From assembly GCF_900186465.1 (NCBI RefSeq), contig NZ_LT891959.1, positions 248,001 through 312,000 on the forward strand: a stretch of DNA of 64,000 nt. Reading direction: 5' to 3'. Source of the stretch: Centipeda felix. GTDB lineage: Bacteria; Bacillota; Negativicutes; Selenomonadales; Selenomonadaceae. The notes beneath the pieces are model-generated. The model did no database searches. It was not told where the DNA came from and worked only from the letters and a program-made list of their open reading frames with translations. The translations under genes were made by a program, and so were the position numbers. Shown here one piece after another: positions 16,938 through 25,697 of the stretch. Position 1 is the stretch's first letter; every line of letters begins with the position of its first letter.

Positions 16938-17246
16938 TGTTAATGGAGTCTCCTTCCGCAATATGTGTAGCATGATATGCATTCGCGCATTGGCAGAATT
17001 TCTAAATTAAGAAGATATACTCCCTGCCATCTGTCAATGGACGTGCAGAATCAGTATAACATAAGAAGTGATTTTTTTCCATGTGACACGAGATTTTATC
17101 AAGATTTTATTTTATAGAAACAACATCGCGTCCATTCTCTTGCTATCCATACATATTCGAGCCTTCTGCGATATGCCTTGACGGGAGCACCATTCTTCCT
17201 CTATAATGAGTGTAAGATTATACATGTAAGAAGGAGACTGAAGCAG
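16938..17246. other. Divergent intergenic region between mreB and the SpeD-like gene
   Basis: This AT-rich stretch has no supported gene. It contains the promoter of the SpeD-like gene at 17178-17207. A TATACT-like -10 for mreB may lie near 17052-17057 on the minus strand, but its -35 is unclear. Confidence 0.5.
17178..17207 (+). promoter_or_regulatory. Promoter of the SpeD-like gene
   Basis: TTGACG (17178-17183) and TATAAT (17202-17207) are separated by 18 bp, 39 bp upstream of the chosen ATG. Confidence 0.7.
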
Positions 17247-17705
17247 ATGGAGATTCAATCAAGGCTGCTGACCGTGGATTTTTATGATTGTAAAGGCGAT
17301 CGGTGCAGCACGGAAGAAGCCCTGCGCGATCAAGTCTCTGATGCACTGCGCACGGTAGGGCTGTCACCCATCGAGATCATCAGCAGCGGACAGGAGAGCG
17401 GCGTGCTCTCGCTGCTGGCACTCGTGCCGGGTGGACATGTTGCCCTCCATGTGCACCCGGCCATGCGCCACGTCTCCCTCGACGTCTACCTCTGTCGGGA
17501 AAACGTGCCACTCGACCCCATCGCCCACGTCCTGCGCAAATTTTTCCAACCGGACAAGATTAAGAGCACGCATCTGCGGCGCGGTGATTTCCGTACACCG
17601 ACGGAGATTCGCCCCAAGACGACGACGCGCGTCGCCCCCATCCGCAAGATCAAGAGCACGGGCGCAAAGGTCATTCGCATTCTCGCACGCAGAAATCGCC
17701 GCTGA
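17247..17705 (+). CDS. S-adenosylmethionine decarboxylase-like protein lacking the pyruvoyl serine
   Basis: The 152-aa product aligns over its first 110 residues with the prokaryotic SpeD family (RLLTVDFYDC at the start, HVSLDVYLC further on). SpeD makes its pyruvoyl cofactor by self-cleavage before Ser63, helped by His68, and uses Cys83. Here His68 and Cys83 are present at exactly those positions, but residues 62-63 are Gly-Gly instead of Glu-Ser, so self-cleavage should not occur. After residue 115 a very basic tail follows (RKIKSTGAKVIRILARRNRR). The start at 17247 has GAAGGAGA upstream. It is probably a non-enzymatic SpeD relative, perhaps a binding or regulatory protein; no polyamine gene lies beside it. 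Confidence 0.7.
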   Translation: MEIQSRLLTVDFYDCKGDRCSTEEALRDQVSDALRTVGLSPIEIISSGQESGVLSLLALVPGGHVALHVHPAMRHVSLDVYLCRENVPLDPIAHVLRKFFQPDKIKSTHLRRGDFRTPTEIRPKTTTRVAPIRKIKSTGAKVIRILARRNRR

Positions 17706-17717
17706 CCGGTATAATTC

Positions 17718-17766
17718 AAAGGGACTGCTGCACGAAGTTTACAGCTTCGTACAACAGTCCCTTTTG
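17718..17766 (+). terminator. Terminator after the SpeD-like gene
   Basis: The stem AAAGGGACTG / CAGTCCCTTT encloses a second inner pairing (CACGAAG / CTTCGT), followed by TTTGCTTT. Confidence 0.85.
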
Positions 17767-17846
17767 CTTTAGTACGGATCATTTCAGAAGATCAGCAATC
17801 CCGCCTCTATTTTACGCGTCGAATTATCAAGTCAAGTGCAACTTAA

Positions 17847-17870
17847 GGAAGCACTGATAAATTCGGCACA
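17847..17870 (+). repeat. Solo left end of the MITE-like element
   Basis: GGAAGCACTGATAAATTCGG is identical to the start of copy A and is preceded by TTAA (17843-17846). The rest of the element is missing. The perR terminator begins directly after it. Confidence 0.75.
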
Positions 17871-17915
17871 CAAAAAACACCCATACGATACCGTATTTCA
17901 GTTCGTATGAGTGTT
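17871..17915 (-). terminator. Terminator of the perR-type gene
   Basis: On the minus strand AACACTCATACGA pairs with TCGTATGGGTGTT (one wobble) and is followed by TTTTTG. It lies 48 nt after the stop. Confidence 0.8.
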
Positions 17916-17962
17916 GCCAATAACGCTCATGCGCGGCGCACAGTATTTCCCTATTTACAAGC

Positions 17963-18412
17963 TCATGCTCCTGCTTTCTTTTTTTGGCATTCGGGGCAGT
18001 ACCCGAAGAAATACATCTGTTGAGAGACGATGCGGTACCCCGTCACCGAGGCAACATTCTTGTCCAGTGCCGGAAGCGCTGTAATCGGGACGTCTGCCAC
18101 CCTGTCACAGGACATACAGCGGATGTGAGGATGTGGCGAAATATCCGCATCGTAACGAAATGCCTCCTCGCCCACATTCAGCTCGCGGACAATGCCGATC
18201 TCACAGAACGCGTCGAGGGACTTATAGACCGTCGCCAGGCTCATGGTCGGATAGTCGGCGCGCAGCTCCTTATAGAGCGTCTCCGCCGTCGGATGCTCTG
18301 TCGTATCGGCGAGAGCCGCATAGACGGCAAGCCGCTGTGGTGTCACTTTTTTCTTGTTCCGGCGAAGGATGTCTGTCACTTCGCTCGGCGTTAATAATGT
18401 ACGTTCGCGCAT
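17963..18412 (-). CDS. perR: Fur-family metalloregulator, PerR type
   Basis: The 149-aa product has a winged-helix DNA-binding domain (VTPQRLAVYAAL, then SLATVYKSLDAF) and a C-terminal dimerisation domain. Metal ligands typical of PerR are visible: H40, D88 in FRYD, H94 and H96 in SPHPH. The structural zinc cysteines are C99/C102 and C139/C142. The aspartate at the RYD position favours PerR (peroxide sensing through Fe-catalysed histidine oxidation) over Fur or Zur. A PerR-box-like site overlaps its own promoter region, consistent with autoregulation. The gene is monocistronic, divergent from tex. Confidence 0.85.
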   Translation of the reverse strand: MRERTLLTPSEVTDILRRNKKKVTPQRLAVYAALADTTEHPTAETLYKELRADYPTMSLATVYKSLDAFCEIGIVRELNVGEEAFRYDADISPHPHIRCMSCDRVADVPITALPALDKNVASVTGYRIVSQQMYFFGYCPECQKKKAGA

Positions 18413-18435
18413 AGTAATCCCTAATTCCTATAAAT

Positions 18436-18450
18436 CTAAAATCATTATTA
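18436..18450 (-). promoter_or_regulatory. PerR-box-like operator upstream of perR
   Basis: The sequence CTAAAATCATTATTA matches the known PerR consensus TTATAATNATTATAA at about 11 of the 14 specified positions. It lies between the -10 and the start codon of perR. Confidence 0.55.
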
Positions 18451-18460
18451 TTTATGTATT

Positions 18461-18489
18461 ATAATACTCTATCCACGGGTTTCTGTCAA
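18461..18489 (-). promoter_or_regulatory. Promoter of the perR-type gene
   Basis: On the minus strand TTGACA (18489-18484) and TATTAT (18466-18461) have a 17-bp spacer. Confidence 0.75.
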
Positions 18490-18521
18490 TAGTCCTAATA
18501 CCGATTGATCGGCTGTCTCTT

Positions 18522-18549
18522 TTGCACCAAAAAAAATTCATGTTATAAT
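18522..18549 (+). promoter_or_regulatory. Promoter of tex
   Basis: TTGCAC (18522-18527) and TATAAT (18544-18549) are separated by 16 bp. The -10 lies 34 bp before the ATG. Confidence 0.7.
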
Positions 18550-18582
18550 GATGAAAGAATCACAAGAGAAAGGTTGGATGTC

Positions 18583-20772
18583 ATGCGTATTTCCGATATT
18601 CCTGCGTCAATTGCCAAGGAGCTCTCCATTCGGCCGAAACAAGTAGAGTCCGTCATTTCCCTCCTCGACGAGGGCAATACGATCCCGTTTATTGCACGCT
18701 ATCGCAAGGAGGCGACGGGCTCACTCGAGGATGAAGTGCTGCGCCGCGTGGAGGAGCGACTGACCTATCTGCGCAGTCTCGTCAAGCGGCAGGAGGAGAT
18801 TCTCACGCGCATTGAGGAGCAGGGCAAGCTGAACGAGGAGCTGCGCACGGCAATCGAGGCGACCGAAAAGCTGCAGACCCTAGAGGATCTTTACCGCCCC
18901 TACAAGCAAAAAAAACGCACGCGTGCTTCGATGGCACGCGAGCGTGGGCTCGCACCGCTCGCCGACGCGATCCTCCTACAGCGCGAGACGAAGGGCAATG
19001 CCGAGGAATACGCCGCTGCCTTTGTCAATTCGGCAGCAGACGTCCCCTCCCCTGCCGACGCATTGGCAGGGGCACGCGACATTCTTGCCGAGCAGATCAT
19101 GGACGAAGCAGAGGTGCGCCGCACCCTGCGCGACGTATACCGGCGCACCGCCATCCTCGAGACATCCCTTGACCACACGGCGGAGGGAGCGGATACCTTT
19201 GCGATGTATGACGGCTACCGTGAGCCCGCCCGTACCCTCCCCTCTCACCGTATCCTCGCCATTAACCGCGGTGAGAAGAAGGGCTGTCTCACCGTACACA
19301 TCAGCATAGATCACGAGGAAAACATTGCATGGATCAGTCGGCGTATCCATCGGCGTCCGTCAATTTTCACCGAGGAGCTGCGCGCTGCCGTGGAGGACGG
19401 CTACAAGCGTCTCCTCGTTCCTGCACTGGAACGCGAACTGCGTGCCGACCTGACGGCACAGGCGGAGGAAAAGGCAATCCGCATCTTTGGACACAATCTG
19501 CGCCAGCTGCTCCTGCAGCCTCCACTTGCAGGGCATACGGTACTCGGGCTTGATCCCGGCTACCGCACGGGATGCAAGATGGCGGTCGTCGACGCGACGG
19601 GTAACGTCTGCGCGAGCGGCGTCATTCAGGTGACACAGAGCGACAGCGCGCGCGCGGCAGCCGCAAAGTCGGTGGAGAAGCTCGTGGCAGAACACGGCAT
19701 TACGCTCATCTCCATCGGCAACGGCACGGCATCCTATGAGACGGAGCAATTCGTTGCGGCACTGATCCGCACGAATAAGTGGAAGAACGTGCATTATCTC
19801 ATCACAAACGAAGCAGGCGCATCGGTCTACTCCGCCTCCGCACTCGCCAAGGAAGAGCTGCCGGACTACGATGTGACGATTCGCGGCGCAGTATCCATCG
19901 CGCGCCGCGTGCAGGATCCGCTGGCAGAGCTCGTTAAGATCGACCCACAGGCGATCGGTGTCGGACAGTATCAGCATGACGTGAGTCAGAAGGAACTGAA
20001 GGAAACGCTCGATGCGACCGTCGAGGACGCCGTCAACCATGTCGGTGTGGATCTCAACACCGCCTCCCCGGCACTCCTCGGTCGTATTGCGGGCATCAAT
20101 ACCGCGGTTGCCAAGAACATCGTCGCCTACCGCAACAAGCATGGCCGTTTCAAAAGCCGCAGTGCTCTGCACGATGTGGCTCGTCTGGGCGATGCTGCGT
20201 TTACCCAATGCGCAGGGTTCCTGCGCATCCATGACGGGGAAACGCCGCTCGACGGCACGGCGATCCATCCCGAGTCCTACACGCTTGCGCGCAGCATCCT
20301 CACCGAACTCGGCGCATCAGAGAGTGATCTCAGCGACCGCACAAAGCTGCCTGCACTCGCCCAAAAGACCGCCCACACCAGCCCACAGGCACTGGCGGAA
20401 AAACTACACGCGGGCATCCCGACCGTCACCGACATTCTGAAAGCGATTGCACGACCCGGGCGCGACCCGCGCGAGGACCTGCCCGCGCCGCTGATGCGGC
20501 AGAATATCGTCAAGCTCTCCGACCTCGCCGTCGGCACGATCATGCGCGGAACCGTGCGCAACATCACGGACTTCGGCGCATTCATCGACATTGGCCTGAA
20601 GCAGGCGGGACTGCTCCACATCTCGGAGATGAGCCGCCGCCGTGTTAAGCATCCGCTCGATGTGCTGTCCGTCGGAGACACGCTCGACGTCATGGTTATC
20701 AGCCTCGATGAAGAGCGCGGCCGCATCGGGCTCTCCCTGAAGCGCATGGAAAAGGAGAAAAAGAACGCATGA
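18583..20772 (+). CDS. tex: Transcription accessory protein Tex
   Basis: The product is 729 aa from this start. Tex/Spt6-like proteins bind nucleic acid and affect transcription. Domains in order are the N-terminal helical part (IRPKQVESVISLLDEGNTIPFIARYRKE), a YqgF/RNase H-like domain (VLGLDPGYRTGCKMAVVDATG), helix-hairpin-helix repeats (LNTASPALLGRIAGINTAVAKNIV), and a C-terminal S1 RNA-binding domain (IMRGTVRNITDFGAFIDIG). The start is the ATG giving MRISDIPASIAKEL, after AGAAAGG; an upstream in-frame ATG overlaps the promoter. The stop overlaps the next start (ATGA). Confidence 0.95.
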   Translation: MRISDIPASIAKELSIRPKQVESVISLLDEGNTIPFIARYRKEATGSLEDEVLRRVEERLTYLRSLVKRQEEILTRIEEQGKLNEELRTAIEATEKLQTLEDLYRPYKQKKRTRASMARERGLAPLADAILLQRETKGNAEEYAAAFVNSAADVPSPADALAGARDILAEQIMDEAEVRRTLRDVYRRTAILETSLDHTAEGADTFAMYDGYREPARTLPSHRILAINRGEKKGCLTVHISIDHEENIAWISRRIHRRPSIFTEELRAAVEDGYKRLLVPALERELRADLTAQAEEKAIRIFGHNLRQLLLQPPLAGHTVLGLDPGYRTGCKMAVVDATGNVCASGVIQVTQSDSARAAAAKSVEKLVAEHGITLISIGNGTASYETEQFVAALIRTNKWKNVHYLITNEAGASVYSASALAKEELPDYDVTIRGAVSIARRVQDPLAELVKIDPQAIGVGQYQHDVSQKELKETLDATVEDAVNHVGVDLNTASPALLGRIAGINTAVAKNIVAYRNKHGRFKSRSALHDVARLGDAAFTQCAGFLRIHDGETPLDGTAIHPESYTLARSILTELGASESDLSDRTKLPALAQKTAHTSPQALAEKLHAGIPTVTDILKAIARPGRDPREDLPAPLMRQNIVKLSDLAVGTIMRGTVRNITDFGAFIDIGLKQAGLLHISEMSRRRVKHPLDVLSVGDTLDVMVISLDEERGRIGLSLKRMEKEKKNA

Positions 20773-22532
20773 ATCTCCTGCAAAAGACCATCGCCGCTAT
20801 CACTGTGCCCGATGCTGCGCTCGCCAGCCGCGTGACCGCTGCGCTCTGCACGCGCAGCGGGATTCATTTCGGGCAGCTGGGCGATGCCCTCGCACGCTAT
20901 ATTGCACTGACAGGTGAACGTCATCCTGCCCCACCGCAGACGAGTGTCGTCATCTCCTGTGCCGATCACGGTGTTGCCGCAGAGAGCGTCAGTGCGTACC
21001 CGCCTGAGACGACGCTGAACATGATGTGCAACTATCTGATGGCACGAGGCGGCGCGGCAAACGCCGTCGCCAACTACGTCCCCGCCCGTCTCTGCGTTGC
21101 CGATCTCGGCGTCAATGCCGACACGGCGGGAATCCCCGACCTGCTTTACCGCAGCATTGCACGCGGGACGGCAAACATGACCAAGGGTGCCGCCATGACG
21201 CACGCACTGGCAATACAGGCAATCGAGACAGGGATCGGTCTCGCGGCGGACTGTGCTGCACGCGGCGACCGCTGCATTCTGCCCGGCGAGATGGGAATCT
21301 CGAACACAACATCGAGTGCCGCCATCACCGCCGCCATCCTCCGCCTCACCCCTGAGGAGGTCACAGGGCGCGGGGCAAATATCTCGGATGAGCGTCTGCA
21401 TCACAAAGTGGAGATTGTGCGGCGTGCGCTCGCCGTCAATCAGCCCGATCCGCAGGACGGCATCGACGTACTCGCCAAGGTTGGCGGCTTTGAGCTTGGC
21501 TGTATCGCGGGCATCATCCTCGGTGCCGCCGCACATCACATTCTGGTTGTTCTGGACGGCGCAAATACGACATCAGCGGCACTCATCGCGCACGCCATTG
21601 CACCGAACTGCGTGCACGCGCTGCTCGCATCCCACGCATCACTGACGGAGCACTCTCAGCCCCACACACTGCGCCATCTGGGACTCACCCCAATGCTGCG
21701 GCTCGACATCCGCCTGAGCGAGGCGGCGGGATCGTCGATTGCCCTGCGGATGCTGGAGCTGATGCTCATGGCATGGGCGGCGACGGACGCTTCACCGCGT
21801 TGCTGCGAGCCCTTTCTCCTGCCGCCGCACAGGACACTCCCTGCCTCCTCAGCAACTGGGGAAAATACATACGACATCCCCGCGCCAAACCGCACGGTGA
21901 TGGATGCGGCACAGTACCGTCTCGACAATCTCGCAAAGCCGATTCACAGTCTCGGGTTCCTTGAGCACATCGCGGTACAGCTTGCAGGAATCACGGGGAA
22001 AATTCGTCTGCCGTCAAACAGCAGGGCAGCACTCTGCCTTCTCTCTGGCGGAGAGGAACTGCCCGCCGAACGCCACGCCATCATCTCCGCCATGACAGCA
22101 GCGCGTGATATTGACGTATACCTGTTCCCTACAGCGATGGAAAACGCGGAGTGTCATGCCGCCATGCACGCCGTCGCCGCCGACCATCCGCTCCTCATCA
22201 TCGGCAGCATGGGGAGTGACGCACCAGCTGTCCGTACGGCACTTTGTGCAGCGGCAGAGGGCGGTGCACTCGTTCTCCCGGGGGATGCGGCGACCGACCA
22301 CATTGTGCGGGAGTACTGTGTGATAAGCCCAGCCCTTACCCACTATGTGCTCCATCTCCTGCCAGAGATGATCACAGCGGAGATCGATGCCCCCGCCGGC
22401 ATCGTCGGCATCCTCGGTCTTGAGATCGTCCACGCCGCCCTCCATATCATGAACGATATGAAGACCTTTACCGAGGCAAAAGTTGCGGTCGCCATCGACG
22501 GAGCAGGGGCAGGACGGCAGGTACGGGAATAA
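20769..22532 (+). CDS. CobT-type phosphoribosyltransferase with a second partial CobT module
   Basis: The product is 587 aa; ordinary CobT is about 350. Residues 1-350 form a full CobT-like domain: CADHGVAAESVSAYPPE, PGEMGISNTTSS, and RLSEAAGSS with E318 at the position of the known catalytic glutamate. From about residue 378 a second module begins with a CobT-like N-terminus (YRLDNLAKPIHSLGFLEHIAVQLAGI) and continues about 200 residues without the catalytic parts. CobT activates the lower-ligand base of cobamides. Sporomusa and Veillonella use the CobT-like pair ArsA/ArsB for phenolic ligands, so an ArsAB-like fusion is possible (inference). It is translationally coupled to tex. Confidence 0.8.
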   Translation: MNLLQKTIAAITVPDAALASRVTAALCTRSGIHFGQLGDALARYIALTGERHPAPPQTSVVISCADHGVAAESVSAYPPETTLNMMCNYLMARGGAANAVANYVPARLCVADLGVNADTAGIPDLLYRSIARGTANMTKGAAMTHALAIQAIETGIGLAADCAARGDRCILPGEMGISNTTSSAAITAAILRLTPEEVTGRGANISDERLHHKVEIVRRALAVNQPDPQDGIDVLAKVGGFELGCIAGIILGAAAHHILVVLDGANTTSAALIAHAIAPNCVHALLASHASLTEHSQPHTLRHLGLTPMLRLDIRLSEAAGSSIALRMLELMLMAWAATDASPRCCEPFLLPPHRTLPASSATGENTYDIPAPNRTVMDAAQYRLDNLAKPIHSLGFLEHIAVQLAGITGKIRLPSNSRAALCLLSGGEELPAERHAIISAMTAARDIDVYLFPTAMENAECHAAMHAVAADHPLLIIGSMGSDAPAVRTALCAAAEGGALVLPGDAATDHIVREYCVISPALTHYVLHLLPEMITAEIDAPAGIVGILGLEIVHAALHIMNDMKTFTEAKVAVAIDGAGAGRQVRE

Positions 22533-22558
22533 AAAACGGCAGTGATCTGCCGTTTTTT
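22531..22558. terminator. Bidirectional terminator between the CobT-like gene and the unknown gene
   Basis: A perfect 12-bp stem (AAAAAACGGCAG / CTGCCGTTTTTT) with a 4-nt loop lies between convergent genes. It overlaps the stop codon of the minus-strand gene. Confidence 0.9.
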
Positions 22559-23459
22559 ATTGTTCCGCCTCTAACTGACCGCGCCGAAACACCTTGCCGA
22601 TCGTACCGAACTGGAAGATCGCCGCCTCTTTGATCGTGAACCGTCCATAGGTATTCCCCAGACGATAGTTCGAGTTGAATGCCTCGCGCATCCCGCCCGC
22701 CGTATGCATCTCCTCTCCGTAAACGAGAAAGGGATTCGGCACAACGGCAAAGAGATTATTGCCGAGCGGCATGCCCCAGTAGTCCGCATCCCGCGTCGGC
22801 GTCACAGCGACAAAGCGCGGCTCAAGCTCGGGGCGGCTGTGACGCAGCTGCATATTCGTACAGCGCATCCCCTGCACCTCATAGTCTCGGATGAAATCGT
22901 CCTGTGCCTTCTTCTTCTGGAACATTGTTCCCGGCACATCATAGAGGGCATTATAGTCCCGCACAAAGTCCGCCGTCCGCTCCTCAGGAGTTCGCTCGCG
23001 CAGCTCATGCTGCGGAATCCCCGCCAGCGTTGCCTCGGCGGTTTTTTTGCGTGCGGCTTCCGTCTGCTTTGCCTGATCGTTGACCGCCGGCTCCCTGCCG
23101 CCGCCGGCGCGCGCATAGCTGCCGGCCGCACGCTGCATGGCATTCGGCGGTTTTTCCATTTTTTTCTCGGGTGGCTTTGCGGGCTGTGCACCCGTATAGG
23201 CACGCGCCAGCTCGCGCTTCATCTCCTCATCGAGGAGATCGCTTACCGATGGAACGGAGCGTGCCGCCTCTTCCTGTGCGGCGCGTTCCTTCGCATCTTC
23301 CCTCTCCTGTGCAGGGCGTGTTGACGTCCCTGTGACGTGCTGCGCCTCAAGAGCCTGCGTCAGTTCGTCGATACGGCTTTGCTGACGCAGCACCATCTTC
23401 TCGAGCAGCGTGACACGTTTCGCGAGTTCATGAATCCGTGTCAGTTCGTCGGTTCCCAT
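22557..23459 (-). CDS. Conserved-looking protein of unknown function with N-terminal coiled coil
   Basis: The 300-aa product has no signal peptide or membrane segment. Residues 1-45 have heptad-like leucines (IHELAKRVTLLEKMVLRQQSRIDEL), suggesting a coiled coil. A low-complexity charged region follows (about 45-150, rich in Ala, Glu, Lys, Pro). The C-terminal half (about 155-300) looks folded, with YWGMPLGNNLFAVVPNPFLVYGEE and YGRFTIKEAAIFQFG. I do not recognise the family. It lies just upstream of a terminator and downstream of fabK. Confidence 0.75.
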   Translation of the reverse strand: MGTDELTRIHELAKRVTLLEKMVLRQQSRIDELTQALEAQHVTGTSTRPAQEREDAKERAAQEEAARSVPSVSDLLDEEMKRELARAYTGAQPAKPPEKKMEKPPNAMQRAAGSYARAGGGREPAVNDQAKQTEAARKKTAEATLAGIPQHELRERTPEERTADFVRDYNALYDVPGTMFQKKKAQDDFIRDYEVQGMRCTNMQLRHSRPELEPRFVAVTPTRDADYWGMPLGNNLFAVVPNPFLVYGEEMHTAGGMREAFNSNYRLGNTYGRFTIKEAAIFQFGTIGKVFRRGQLEAEQ

Positions 23460-23475
23460 TCCCCCATCTTACCTC

Positions 23476-24420
23476 TCAGACTGTGATCGACTGTGCGTGG
23501 GCAAGCGTCTCACGCGCCTCACGTACAATGTCGTCGATGATGGTCTTGACCGGCTCGACCTTGCGCAGCAGCGTCAGTGTCTCACCCGCCTGCATCATGC
23601 CGTTGACGACATCGCCTTCGACCGCCGCCAGCTTATTGGTACCTGTCGCACGGTCGAGGAGCTCCTGCTTCGTCGCCTTGCCCGAGTACTCGAGCGCGAC
23701 GAAGTCCTCGGCGAACTTATTTTTGATGCCGCGCACTGCACCGCCGATGGTGATGCCTGTCACGATGGTATCCGTGTCCACCGCTGCGATCAGCTTTTCC
23801 TTCATATTCGGATGGACGACACACTCCTGCGCAACGAGGAAGCGCGTGCCCATCTGAACGCCGGCCGCGCCCATGAGGAGTGCAGCGGCGAGTCCGCGCC
23901 CATCACCAAAGCCGCCCGCCATGATCACGGGCAGCGAGACCTCGGGGATGACCTGCTCCATCAGCGGCATCGTGGAGAGAACGCCGATGTGGCCGCCCGC
24001 CTCCATGCCCTCGACCACGATGGCATCGGCGCCCTTTTCCTCGACGCGCTTTGCGAGCTTCACGCTCGGCACGACGGGAATGACCTTGACTCCTGCCGCA
24101 TGGAGTTTCTCAAAGTACGGGACAGGGTTGCCTGCCCCGAGCGTGACGAATGCAGGTTTTTCCTCGCAGATTACATCCACGATCTCTTCCTTGTTGGGCG
24201 CCATGAGCATGATGTTGACCCCGAACGGACGATCCGTCAGGCTGCGGCAGCGGCAAATCTCATCACGCGTATACTTCGTCGTGCGTCCTCCGGTTGAGAT
24301 GATGCCTGCGCCGCCCGCATTGGATACGGCAGACGCGAGGTTTGCCTCCGAAATCCACGCCATACCTCCCTGCAGAATGGGTACATCGAGTCCCAAGAGT
24401 TCCTTCAACTGATTTGCCAT
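23476..24420 (-). CDS. fabK: Enoyl-ACP reductase II (FabK-type flavoprotein)
   Basis: The 314-aa product is a TIM-barrel FMN enzyme of the nitronate monooxygenase / FabK family. FabK reduces enoyl-ACP in the last step of fatty acid elongation. The N-terminus LGLDVPILQGGMAWIS and the motifs DAIVVEGMEAGGHIG, VIMAGGFGDGRG and GVQMGTRFL are those of FabK. The ATG at 24420 is chosen because AGGAGGG lies just upstream; the longer in-frame reading runs into ispF. A 2-nitropropane dioxygenase-like role is the alternative. It follows ispF by 11 nt. Confidence 0.88.
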   Translation of the reverse strand: MANQLKELLGLDVPILQGGMAWISEANLASAVSNAGGAGIISTGGRTTKYTRDEICRCRSLTDRPFGVNIMLMAPNKEEIVDVICEEKPAFVTLGAGNPVPYFEKLHAAGVKVIPVVPSVKLAKRVEEKGADAIVVEGMEAGGHIGVLSTMPLMEQVIPEVSLPVIMAGGFGDGRGLAAALLMGAAGVQMGTRFLVAQECVVHPNMKEKLIAAVDTDTIVTGITIGGAVRGIKNKFAEDFVALEYSGKATKQELLDRATGTNKLAAVEGDVVNGMMQAGETLTLLRKVEPVKTIIDDIVREARETLAHAQSITV

Positions 24421-24431
24421 GTAAATCCCTC

Positions 24432-24908
24432 CTATATACGTTCTATGCCTGCTATGGCATGGGCGGACATCCCGTCGCCCGCTCCGGTGAACCCAAGTCG
24501 TTCCTCCGTCGTTGCCTTGACGCTGACATCGCGAAAGTCGATGCCGAGCCAATCGGCGATGTTCTCACGCATCGCCGGAATGTGCGGCTGCAGTTTCGGT
24601 GCCTGCGCCACGATGACAGCGTCCACGTTGCCGATGGAAAACCCTGCCGCGCGGACGAGCCGTGCCGTCTCGGCAAGGAGCTTCCCGCTGTCTGCGCCCG
24701 CATAGTGCGGGTCGGTATCGGGAAAATGCTGCCCGATGTCGCCGAGCGCCGCTGCTCCGAGGAGTGCGTCGGAAATGGCGTGCAGCAGCACATCCGCATC
24801 CGAGTGCCCCAGCAGCCCCTTTTCATACGGTATATCCACGCCGCCGAGGATGAGCTTGCGTCCCTCCACCAGTCGATGCACGTCGTAGCCGATACCCACT
24901 CTCGTCAT
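24432..24908 (-). CDS. ispF: 2-C-methyl-D-erythritol 2,4-cyclodiphosphate synthase
   Basis: IspF is the fifth-step enzyme of the MEP isoprenoid pathway. The 158-aa product has the metal ligands in GIGYDVHRL (D8, H10) and the [20 protein letters not shown] motif, plus [10 protein letters not shown] and the C-terminal [14 protein letters not shown]. The start overlaps the stop of ispD by 4 nt. Confidence 0.96.
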   Translation of the reverse strand: MTRVGIGYDVHRLVEGRKLILGGVDIPYEKGLLGHSDADVLLHAISDALLGAAALGDIGQHFPDTDPHYAGADSGKLLAETARLVRAAGFSIGNVDAVIVAQAPKLQPHIPAMRENIADWLGIDFRDVSVKATTEERLGFTGAGDGMSAHAIAGIERI

Positions 24909-25675
24909 ACGCTGTCCTCCTTACGCCGACGGACGACACCGCCAAGTAGGCGCTTTGCCTCGTGAACGGCGGTCTTCATCAGCTCTCCCGCGCCCATGTC
25001 ATTGCGCAGGATCGCCTCCGCGACCACCATATCCTCTGGCGTTGTCACCTTGATGTTGCTGTACTCCCCCTGCACAATGCGAACGGGAACGCCGATACGC
25101 TCCACCAGGCTCGCATCATCCGTCCCGAGAAAACCATCCGCCTCCGCCCTGCGGTTCGCCTCGAGCAGGATCTCCTTGCGAAAGCCCTGCGGGGTCTGCA
25201 CCTGCCAGAGCGTCTGGCGCGGCGGCGTCGCAGCGACCGTACCGTCCGCGGCGGCAATCTTGATCGTATTCTTCTCCGGCACGGCGACGATGCCCGCGCC
25301 CTCTGCGCGCACGACGCGGATCAGCTCCTCGATCGTCTCGCGGCGGATGAGCGGCCGCGCCGCATCGTGGACGAGGACGATGTCCGCCTCCTCCGATACG
25401 ACGGCAAGCCCGTTGCGGATCGAATACTGCCGCTCCGTGCCGCCCTCGACCACGCGCCACGGAGCAAGTCCCTTAACACGACTGAGCAGCCCCTTGACCG
25501 CCGTCACCTCATCGGCACCGACCGCGATAATCAGCTCGCCGACCGCTGGAACCTTTGAAAAGGTCAGCAGCGTCCGCAACAGCATTGGCTTTCCCGCGAG
25601 GGTCAGAAAGACCTTGTTGAGACCGACCCGCATCCGATGCGCCTGCCCTGCCGCCGGAAAAACTACACTTACCAT
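24905..25675 (-). CDS. ispD: 2-C-methyl-D-erythritol 4-phosphate cytidylyltransferase
   Basis: IspD transfers CMP from CTP to MEP in the isoprenoid pathway. The 256-aa product has the nucleotide-binding start [12 protein letters not shown] with [11 protein letters not shown], then VHDAARPL and the C-terminal [14 protein letters not shown]. The start at 25675 is chosen for the GGGAGG before it. A Lys/Arg-rich tail of about 20 residues follows the usual end. ispD and ispF are coupled. Confidence 0.96.
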   Translation of the reverse strand: MVSVVFPAAGQAHRMRVGLNKVFLTLAGKPMLLRTLLTFSKVPAVGELIIAVGADEVTAVKGLLSRVKGLAPWRVVEGGTERQYSIRNGLAVVSEEADIVLVHDAARPLIRRETIEELIRVVRAEGAGIVAVPEKNTIKIAAADGTVAATPPRQTLWQVQTPQGFRKEILLEANRRAEADGFLGTDDASLVERIGVPVRIVQGEYSNIKVTTPEDMVVAEAILRNDMGAGELMKTAVHEAKRLLGGVVRRRKEDSV

Positions 25676-25697
25676 ACATTCCTCCCAATGCACTCCA

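Noticed and set aside
17178-17246. Upstream in-frame ATG for the SpeD-like protein (MTGAPFFLYNECK)
   Set aside because: This ATG lies in the promoter (-35/-10 at 17178-17207) and has no ribosome binding site; the ATG at 17247 has a good one.
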